Below, in pieces: positions 5,691 to 10,566 of a stretch of 10,566 nt of DNA. Position 1 is the first letter of the stretch; every line of letters starts with the position of its first letter. Both the position numbers and the translations under genes were made by a program. The notes beneath the pieces are model-generated. The model searched no databases, had not been told where the DNA came from, and saw nothing but the letters and a program-made list of their open reading frames with translations. The DNA lies in contig CAKSAM010000056.1 in NCBI GenBank assembly GCA_934436245.1, forward strand, positions 1 to 10,566, in the 5' to 3' direction. This DNA is from an uncultured Acetatifactor sp. (GTDB lineage Bacteria; Bacillota; Clostridia; Lachnospirales; Lachnospiraceae).

Positions 5691-8411
5691 TTATTTTGCC
5701 TCGTACCAGTTTTTTCCCGTATGCAGATCAATCTCCAGAGTAACCGCCAGATCAGCTGCAGATTTCATGTTCTCTGTAAGGATCTCCTGTACCCGTTCTT
5801 CCTCTTCCAATACTGTTTCAATCAAAAGTTCATCATGCACCTGCAGGATCAGACGGGATTTCAGACCTTCCTCTTTCAGTGCCTTCCATACTTTGATCAT
5901 GGCAATCTTAATAATGTCTGCTGCCGTTCCCTGAATGGGTGCATTCATTGCCACACGCTCACCAAAAGATCTCTGCATAAAATTTGAAGAAGCCAGTTCC
6001 GGAATCGGTCGTCTCCTGCCAAACATGGTCTCCGTATACCCTTTTTCTTTTGCGTCTGTCACCAGTTGGTCAATAAATTCCTTTACCTTGGGATAGGTTG
6101 CAAAATACTGTTCAATATACTGTGCCGCTTCCTTTTTACTGATGCTCAGATCCTGACTCAGTCCAAAGGAACTGATTCCATAGACAATGCCAAAGTTAAC
6201 CGCCTTCGCATTTCGTCTCTGGAGATCCGTAACCTTCTCAAACGGCGTATGGAACACCTTGGATGCTGTGATTCTATGAATATCCTCTTCCTGTCTGTAG
6301 GCATCGATCAGCTGCTCATCTCCTGACATATGTGCCAACACACGAAGTTCGATCTGTGAATAGTCCGCATCCATAAATTCACAGCCAGGTCTTGGAACAA
6401 ATACTTTTCGGATCTGCCTTCCCAACTCCATACGCATAGGAATATTCTGCAGATTCGGTTCTGTAGAACTGATCCTCCCTGTAGCAGTTATGGTCTGATT
6501 AAAGTTGGTATGAATTCTACCGTCCGTTTCAATATATGCTGCCAGACCATCAGCATAAGTAGATTTCAGTTTGGTCAGTCCCCGGTACTCCAGAATATCA
6601 CGGACGATCGGATACTCTCCGGAAAGCTTCTCCAGTACATCCGCTGCAGTGGAATATCCGGTCTTTGTTTTCTTACCACCGGGAATCTTCATGGTTTCAA
6701 ACAATACTTCTCCCAGTTGTCGGGGCGAATTAATATTAAATTCCGTTCCTGCCTGTTCATGAATTAATTTTTCAAGTTCTCCGATCCTCGCAGCCAGAGC
6801 ATCTCCATAGATTTTTAATTCCTCGCGCTTTACAGCCACGCCTTCCTTTTGCATATCAAAAAGAACCAGGGAAAGAGGCATCTCCATGTCATCCATAAGG
6901 CGTTCCATCCCTGCTGCCGCCAACTTGTCCTTTAGAACCTTTTGTCCTTTCCGGGATATATAAGCTCCATAGCAGGCATATTCCATACAGCTTTTCTCGT
7001 TCTCTGCAAGCAATGTCCGATACGTTTTCTTACCCAACACTTCTGCTTTTCCCGGGATCATAATCCCCAGATGTTCCGATGCAATCGCTTCCAGGTCATA
7101 ATCATTTTTCAACGGATTTAATAAATATGCAGCTATCAGTACATCAAAATATTGCGCAGTACTACTCTGATTTAAATAATCATACTGTTTCTTCACATCA
7201 AACGTACCGATGTGAATTCCCTTTACAGAAGAAAGTTCCCGTAATGCCTCTGCTACTTCCACAGTATCATCCACTGTCTCCGTAATCTCATCAAAAAGAC
7301 TCAGCTGACCTTCCTGTTCCCGGTCATGTGTCAGTGCATAGAACACCGTCTCATCTTCCGCCAGAGATAATGCTGCTCCCAACAATTCTTCTTTTTTGGA
7401 ATTTCCACTCTCTGCAGGTTCCGTGAGCAGCCACAGACCGATCTCGGTCTGCTTCTGTGCCTTTTTCAAATATGCCAAAAAATCATTTTTCTCAATTATC
7501 AGCTGGAAGCTTTCTGCAATTTTAGTGTCTGCACCAGCTGCGTCCTTCTCAAATCTGGTCAAAAGATTTTTAAATTCCAGGCGCTTGCACAACGTATAAG
7601 CCTCCGGTGTATAAAATCCTTCTGCCTTTGCTTTTTCATAATCTAACTGCAAATCACAGTCTGTCTTTATGGTTGCCAGCGTCTTGCTTAAATCTGCCAA
7701 CTCCTTATTCTCGATCAGAGACTCTCTGATACTTTTTTTTGAAATTTCCTCTACATGAGCATATATATTGTCCAGCGAACCGTATTCCACCATCAATGCC
7801 TGTGCTGTCTTCTCTCCAACCCTGGGCACTCCGGGAATATTGTCGGCGGTATCCCCCATCAATGCTTTCAATTCAATAAACTGCTGTGGATTCACTTGAT
7901 AAGCCTTCTGTACGTCTGCAGCATAATAGTCCTCGATTTCCGTTCTTCCCTGTCTGGTCTTTGGAATACGGATCTTGATATGCTCCGTGGCAATCTGTAA
8001 AAGGTCTCTGTCACCGGATACAAGAGACACTTCCATGCCTTCCTGTTCCGCCTTTTTTGCCAGTGTTCCCAGAATATCATCTGCCTCCAGCCCTGCCTGC
8101 TCCATAATCGTAATATGCATTGCCTTCAGGACTTCTTTCATGACAGGCACCTGTTGTCTCAATTCCTCCGGCATGGGCTTTCTCGTTCCTTTATAAGCCT
8201 CATACATTTTATGACGGAATGTCGGTGCATGTACATCGAATGCCACCGCAAGATAATCCGGTTTTTCCTCTTCCAGAATCTTGAACATAATATTTAAAAA
8301 GCCATAGATCGCATTGGTATGCAGCCCTTCTGCATTACTCAGATCCGGCACACCGTAAAATGCCCTGTTCAATATGCTGTGTCCATCAATTAATACCAGT
8401 TTCTGACTCAT
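5691..8411 (-). CDS. polA: DNA polymerase I
   Basis: This 906-residue family A polymerase handles gap filling and Okazaki fragment processing. Residues 1-290 are the 5' nuclease domain with its acidic metal ligands in place: LIDG (D9), AFDV (D59), LEADDILG (109-116), SGDRDLL (132-138) and GDTADNIPGVPRVGEKTA (186-203). Residues about 300-500 are a 3'-5' exonuclease-like domain without the needed acids: the DxE site is replaced around GLWLLTE (325-331) and the third motif reads YACYGAYI (478-485), with Gly where Asp is expected. Proofreading is therefore probably absent, as in Bacillus PolA. The polymerase domain is intact: motif A DADYSQIELR (681-690), motif B RRNAKAVNFGIVYG (732-745, with F740 favouring discrimination against dideoxynucleotides) and motif C QVHDELL (857-863). 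The ATG at 8411 follows GGATAGAGAGATT. It is the second gene of the run, 49 bases after the zinc-finger gene. Confidence 0.98.
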   Translation of the reverse strand: MSQKLVLIDGHSILNRAFYGVPDLSNAEGLHTNAIYGFLNIMFKILEEEKPDYLAVAFDVHAPTFRHKMYEAYKGTRKPMPEELRQQVPVMKEVLKAMHITIMEQAGLEADDILGTLAKKAEQEGMEVSLVSGDRDLLQIATEHIKIRIPKTRQGRTEIEDYYAADVQKAYQVNPQQFIELKALMGDTADNIPGVPRVGEKTAQALMVEYGSLDNIYAHVEEISKKSIRESLIENKELADLSKTLATIKTDCDLQLDYEKAKAEGFYTPEAYTLCKRLEFKNLLTRFEKDAAGADTKIAESFQLIIEKNDFLAYLKKAQKQTEIGLWLLTEPAESGNSKKEELLGAALSLAEDETVFYALTHDREQEGQLSLFDEITETVDDTVEVAEALRELSSVKGIHIGTFDVKKQYDYLNQSSTAQYFDVLIAAYLLNPLKNDYDLEAIASEHLGIMIPGKAEVLGKKTYRTLLAENEKSCMEYACYGAYISRKGQKVLKDKLAAAGMERLMDDMEMPLSLVLFDMQKEGVAVKREELKIYGDALAARIGELEKLIHEQAGTEFNINSPRQLGEVLFETMKIPGGKKTKTGYSTAADVLEKLSGEYPIVRDILEYRGLTKLKSTYADGLAAYIETDGRIHTNFNQTITATGRISSTEPNLQNIPMRMELGRQIRKVFVPRPGCEFMDADYSQIELRVLAHMSGDEQLIDAYRQEEDIHRITASKVFHTPFEKVTDLQRRNAKAVNFGIVYGISSFGLSQDLSISKKEAAQYIEQYFATYPKVKEFIDQLVTDAKEKGYTETMFGRRRPIPELASSNFMQRSFGERVAMNAPIQGTAADIIKIAMIKVWKALKEEGLKSRLILQVHDELLIETVLEEEERVQEILTENMKSAADLAVTLEIDLHTGKNWYEAK

Positions 8412-8460
8412 AATCTCTCTATCCTATTCTTTTTCATTTAGTTATTTTCATTCCGGGCGA

Positions 8461-8781
8461 TCATGAGATGACCCACCCTAAAAAACCCATGAGAAAAACC
8501 ACAGCTATCACTTCCAGGGCAGCGCCTGCCTTTAAAAAAGTCATATGAAATCTCACCTTGCGTTTTGCCTCCGCAAGACGTACCTCCAATTCTTTCTGTA
8601 AATCAAAGGCATCACCGTCTTCCAGGCGCTGCATACCTTCTGTCACAAGAAACTGGATTATCAGTTCTTCTTTACACCCCGGACATTCCTCCATATGCAC
8701 CCCAAATTCCTGCAATGTGAGAAAATCCAGCTTTCCTGCAATAAAATCCGGAATATTCTTTTCAAATTCTTTGCAATTCAT
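8461..8781 (-). CDS. Small single-pass membrane protein with anti-sigma-type zinc finger (zf-HC2-like)
   Basis: This 106-residue protein has an N-terminal Cys3 ... His29-x3-Cys33-x2-Cys36 pattern (HMEECPGC), the zinc-binding arrangement of anti-sigma factors (zf-HC2/ZAS type). A charged helical part (about 52-77) follows, then one hydrophobic segment at about 83-105 (AGAALEVIAVVFLMGFLGWV) that ends the protein. It has almost no extracellular part, so unlike classical RsiW-type anti-sigma factors it has no sensor domain. No sigma factor gene is within the window. The ATG at 8781 has GGTG six bases before it. It is the first gene of the polA run, behind a leader of about 140 bases. A role in holding a regulator or partner at the membrane is inferred from the domain type; a direct link to DNA polymerase I is unproven. 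Confidence 0.8.
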   Translation of the reverse strand: MNCKEFEKNIPDFIAGKLDFLTLQEFGVHMEECPGCKEELIIQFLVTEGMQRLEDGDAFDLQKELEVRLAEAKRKVRFHMTFLKAGAALEVIAVVFLMGFLGWVIS

Positions 8782-8796
8782 GCTTTCACCATATTA

Positions 8797-8853
8797 TTAC
8801 AATTCGTAACTGTTCCATACTTTGTCCACAATGTTTTCTTTCAGTCCATCCAT
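8797..8853 (-). CDS. Possible 18-residue leader peptide upstream of the zinc-finger gene
   Basis: In the leader of the polA run, an ATG at 8853 opens a short frame for MDGLKENIVDKVWNSYEL, ending in TAA 15 bases before the zinc-finger gene start. The composition looks protein-like, and the frame could extend a few codons to the left of the ATG before a TAG. The ribosome binding site is poor (only GGAA about 13 bases away). It may be a leader peptide, the remnant of a longer gene, or chance. Confidence 0.2.
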   Translation of the reverse strand: MDGLKENIVDKVWNSYEL

Positions 8854-8909
8854 TGAATTGTATGTTCCGTATACCTATACATTTCTACTATACAACATCT
8901 TGTGGAAAA
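8822..8909. promoter_or_regulatory. Two DnaA-box-like nonamers in the polA-run leader
   Basis: TTTTCCACA on the minus strand (8909-8901) fits the relaxed DnaA box TTWTNCACA exactly. TTGTCCACA on the plus strand (8822-8830) differs from the strict box TTATCCACA at one base. They lie in opposite orientation, 71 bases apart, just downstream of the predicted start of transcription. Binding by DnaA is only a possibility. Confidence 0.25.
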
Positions 8910-8926
8910 AGACTAGAAAAATAGTA

Positions 8927-8955
8927 TTCATATTCCAGAAAAAAAGTCTTGTCAA
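8927..8955 (-). promoter_or_regulatory. Promoter of the zinc finger-polA-coaE-ftsA-like-MBL run
   Basis: The minus strand has a perfect -35 box TTGACA (8955-8950), a 17-base spacer and TATGAA (8932-8927, 4/6 to the -10 consensus). Transcription would start near 8920, giving a leader of about 140 bases before the ATG at 8781. No other box pair of this quality is found upstream of the polA run. The -35 box overlaps that of the divergent tRNA promoter. Confidence 0.6.
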
Positions 8956-8977
8956 GTTTTTCATTCTATGATAGTAT
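8949..8977 (+). promoter_or_regulatory. Promoter of the tRNA-Leu gene
   Basis: TTGTCA (8949-8954, 5/6 to consensus) is followed after 17 bases by TAGTAT (8972-8977, 4/6), which is preceded by TGA to give an extended -10 (TGATAGTAT). Transcription would begin near 8984, about 19 bases before the mature tRNA end. The -35 box shares the palindrome CTTGTCAAG (8948-8956) with the divergent promoter. Confidence 0.65.
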
Positions 8978-9002
8978 TAGTTTTGTTGTGAGTGTTCGCT
9001 TT

Positions 9003-9085
9003 GCCGGCGTGTCGGAATGGCAGACGAGGCAGACTCAAAATCTGTTGGTGGCAACACCGTATGGGTTCAAGTCCCATTGCCGGCA
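9003..9085 (+). tRNA. tRNA-Leu (anticodon CAA)
   Basis: A full class II tRNA folds here. The acceptor stem GCCGGCG (9003-9009) pairs with TGCCGGC (9078-9084), leaving A9085 as discriminator. The anticodon stem is 9029-9033 with 9041-9045 and the loop CTCAAAA places the anticodon CAA at 9036-9038, reading the leucine codon UUG. The long variable arm (GGTG-GCAA-CACC) is the leucine hallmark, and the T arm is ATGGG-TTCAAGT-CCCAT. The 3' CCA is not encoded (GTA follows), so it must be added after transcription. It is a single-tRNA unit with its own promoter and terminator. Confidence 0.97.
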
Positions 9086-9087
9086 GT

Positions 9088-9119
9088 AAGCGCAGAATCC
9101 GTTTGGTTCTGCGCTTTTT
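9088..9119 (+). terminator. Intrinsic terminator of the tRNA-Leu gene
   Basis: AAGCGCAGAATC (9088-9099) pairs with GGTTCTGCGCTT (9105-9116, with one T-G pair) around a five-base loop and runs into TTTTT (9115-9119). It starts three bases after the mature tRNA, a compact tRNA terminator. Confidence 0.92.
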
Positions 9120-9161
9120 AAGTCTCTATTTCATAATCCCATTTCCTGCTTTTCCTATTTT

Positions 9162-9230
9162 TTTACCAGTGATCTCCTATGGATTAAATATTACAAAATT
9201 GTTACAATTCATTTGTGCTTAGCTAACACA
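9162..9230 (+). promoter_or_regulatory. Weak candidate promoter area and dyad before the small peptide gene
   Basis: Two weak box pairs can be drawn: TTTACC (9162-9167) with TAAATA (9185-9190) at 17 bases, or TTGTTA (9199-9204) with TAGCTA (9220-9225) at 15 bases. An inverted repeat TGTG-C-TTAGCTAA-CACA (9214-9230) with one bulged base overlaps the second -10, and could be an operator or an RNA stem. A start of transcription somewhere here is needed because the tRNA terminator lies upstream. Neither pair is strong. Confidence 0.3.
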
Positions 9231-9273
9231 GACGTAACCGGACACCAAGCAACAGGAAAAGGAGGAAGAAAGT

Positions 9274-9345
9274 ATGTGTTTCAAATTCATTAACTGTTCC
9301 CAGTGGTTGAATGCCTTCTGCGGCTACTTCAATTTTGGCTGCTAA
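9274..9345 (+). CDS. 23-residue cysteine- and aromatic-rich peptide, unknown function
   Basis: A short frame begins at the ATG at 9274 (MCFKFINCSQ...) and ends ...FNFGC before TAA at 9343-9345. Its ribosome binding site, AAAAGGAGG with GGAGG at 9261-9265 and an eight-base spacer, is the best in the window, which is the main reason to call it a gene. The peptide has four cysteines (residues 2, 8, 16, 23, the last being C-terminal), five phenylalanines, one tryptophan, one tyrosine and one lysine. It has no clear signal peptide or long membrane helix, though it is hydrophobic overall. Two hairpins follow within 70 bases, the second a strong terminator, so the gene appears to form its own transcript of about 190 bases. 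The next gene is convergent, so this is not a leader peptide controlling a downstream gene. It could be a signalling, metal-binding, modified or toxic peptide, or the coding part of a regulatory RNA. I do not recognise it. Confidence 0.6.
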   Translation: MCFKFINCSQWLNAFCGYFNFGC

Positions 9346-9365
9346 TATCATTTTCAACTAATAAA

Positions 9366-9379
9366 GCGTCCCCAGACGC
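9366..9379 (+). other. Small hairpin just after the peptide gene
   Basis: GCGTC (9366-9370) and GACGC (9375-9379) form a five-pair stem with a CCCA tetraloop, 20 bases after the peptide stop codon and three bases before the terminator hairpin. It has no T-run of its own, so it would be a stabilising or structural element of the transcript rather than a terminator. Confidence 0.5.
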
Positions 9380-9382
9380 AGG

Positions 9383-9415
9383 AAAAGGCTCTCCCTCTTT
9401 GGGATGAGCCTTTTC
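9383..9415. terminator. Bidirectional terminator between the peptide gene and the S66 peptidase gene
   Basis: AAAAGGCTC (9383-9391) pairs with GAGCCTTTT (9406-9414). The stem continues as TCCC (9392-9395) with GGGA (9401-9404), one bulged T and a five-base loop TCTTT. The A-tract on one side and T-tract on the other allow it to act in both directions, for the plus-strand peptide gene and for the convergent peptidase gene ending at 9445. Confidence 0.85.
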
Positions 9416-9444
9416 TTATGTACATCTGTGTGTTTCGTATTCTT

Positions 9445-10488
9445 TTAGCGATAATCATAACGGATGGAAATGTCATTGCCGTATACCTTTACTTCCGCCA
9501 GGCTGCCGGTGACAATGGGCATCATGGGAGCCAGATGTCCAAGATCCACATCCATGATCACTGGGACATTCTTCTCTCCCACTACGGCAAGAACCGCCTG
9601 ATACTGATCCAGTCCCATTATCTCCTGTCCAAAACACAAAGGTCTGCCGATCAGAAAACCTTTGACATACTGAAACCATCCAGCCTCCTCCATCTGCCAC
9701 ATAGCTCTGCGGATGGCGAATACATTCAGATCACAGGCCTCTAAAAACCAGATAATTCCGTCCTCTTTGTATCTTTCCAGAAAAGCCTGTGTTTTATCAA
9801 AACGGGTTCCCAACAGATTCACCAGACAATCCATACAGCCGCCTAATATTCTGCCGGAAAAGCAGATGGCCTGTTCCTCGCCTGCTGCCTGTCTGCCAAA
9901 ATAGCTTTTCAGCACTCTGGGTTCCGTAGTATTATATGGTAACAGTGGACTTTCCTCATTTTTCAGGGATTCTTTCTCCCACTTATCATATCCGTGAACC
10001 TCTGTAGTCTCTCCGGTGAGTATGCCAAATGCATCTTTCAGGGATGCATGCCAGGGTTCCATCCCAAATGCAGCTGCACAGGGTCCGTAAACAGATGCTG
10101 TATCACAAATGGTCGCCAGCAGATAAGTCATATTGGTATTGTCGGAATAACCCAGATACCACTTGGGTTCTGCTGCCTGCAGACGTTCAAAATCCACGTG
10201 ACTCATAGTCTCACACATCAGTTCTCCACCACCACAGGAAATCAGGCAGTCATTCTCCCGACTGCAATAATAGTCTGTCAGCTCCTGCCCACATTTTTCA
10301 GGAGTATTGCTGATGCCGATGCCCTCCCCTGCGTAACAGTTGGGACCTAATTGTAACTGATAGCTCATTTCCCTGAATTTCTTCTGGGCATTGCCAAATG
10401 CCGTGTAATATGGTTCGCTCTGACAGCCAAAAGAAGGAGCCACGAATCCTATGGTTCCTCCCTGCTGTATATTTTCCGGATATCTCAT
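9445..10488 (-). CDS. S66 family peptidase (LD-carboxypeptidase / MccF-like)
   Basis: This 347-residue protein belongs to serine peptidase family S66, which includes LdcA-type murein LD-carboxypeptidases (cutting the D-Ala from tetrapeptides during cell wall recycling) and MccF-type enzymes that inactivate microcin C7-like peptide nucleotides. The catalytic triad is visible: the Ser of GYSDNT (nucleophile), the Glu of FLEACDLN, and the His of DLGHLAPMMPI near the C-terminus. The N-terminus QGGTIGFVAPS is typical of the family. Length is closer to MccF (about 345) than to LdcA (about 300), but substrate cannot be told. The frame is open to an ATG at 10530, but that start has no ribosome binding site. 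The ATG at 10488 has GAAGGG nine bases before it and puts the family's start at the right place. No signal peptide is seen, so it acts in the cytoplasm. No promoter is visible in the remaining 78 bases. Confidence 0.9.
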   Translation of the reverse strand: MRYPENIQQGGTIGFVAPSFGCQSEPYYTAFGNAQKKFREMSYQLQLGPNCYAGEGIGISNTPEKCGQELTDYYCSRENDCLISCGGGELMCETMSHVDFERLQAAEPKWYLGYSDNTNMTYLLATICDTASVYGPCAAAFGMEPWHASLKDAFGILTGETTEVHGYDKWEKESLKNEESPLLPYNTTEPRVLKSYFGRQAAGEEQAICFSGRILGGCMDCLVNLLGTRFDKTQAFLERYKEDGIIWFLEACDLNVFAIRRAMWQMEEAGWFQYVKGFLIGRPLCFGQEIMGLDQYQAVLAVVGEKNVPVIMDVDLGHLAPMMPIVTGSLAEVKVYGNDISIRYDYR

Positions 10489-10566
10489 TGCTTTCTGCCC
10501 TTCATGCTCATGTTCGTTCACTTCCCTCATAGAAGGTCTGCTCTGCCTGCAAGCAGTCTCGCCGAC

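Noticed and set aside
9274..9345. Cysteine attenuator leader peptide
   Set aside because: No gene follows on the plus strand; the next gene is convergent and the transcript ends at the terminator at 9383-9415.
10489..10530. Fourteen-residue N-terminal extension of the S66 peptidase from the ATG at 10530
   Set aside because: No ribosome binding site before 10530, whereas GAAGGG precedes the ATG at 10488 and the family begins close to that residue.

Overview
The window looks like chromosomal DNA of a low-to-mid GC Gram-positive anaerobe, most likely a Lachnospiraceae (Clostridia) member. The reasons are purine-rich Shine-Dalgarno sites before most genes, a clostridial type polA-coaE order, an FtsA-like protein with a long C-terminal extension, and the paired small ACT protein and PFL/UPF0210 protein. 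The genus is inference. I see no phage, transposase, CRISPR or antiphage genes. Most of the window is housekeeping, and the unusual material sits between genes.

Layout, left to right. Positions 1-83 hold a GC-rich palindrome that may end the first transcription unit. A minus-strand pair follows: an ACT-domain regulator (1775 down to 1503) and a PFL/UPF0210 protein (1448 down to 84), with a candidate promoter at 1821-1849. Positions 1797-2023 have no convincing gene.

The core is a five-gene minus-strand run, read from right to left: a small membrane protein with an anti-sigma-type zinc finger (8781-8461), DNA polymerase I (8411-5691), dephospho-CoA kinase (5690-5085), a 712-residue FtsA-like actin-family ATPase (5097-2959) and a WalJ/YycJ-type metallo-beta-lactamase-fold nuclease (2824-2024). 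polA/coaE abut, coaE/ftsA-like overlap by 13 bases, and an 8-unit 11/12-base tandem repeat fills most of the gap before the last gene. The run probably starts at a TTGACA promoter near 8927-8955.

That promoter lies back to back with the promoter of a plus-strand tRNA-Leu(CAA) gene (9003-9085, with its own terminator), and the two -35 boxes share a nine-base palindrome (8948-8956). Further right on the plus strand is a very small, well-signalled gene (9274-9345) for a 23-residue peptide rich in cysteine and aromatic residues, followed by two hairpins. It converges on an S66-family (LD-carboxypeptidase/MccF-like) peptidase gene (10488-9445). The peptide gene is the best candidate for something undescribed. 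The divergent promoter, the repeat-filled leader and the extended FtsA-like protein are the next most interesting.
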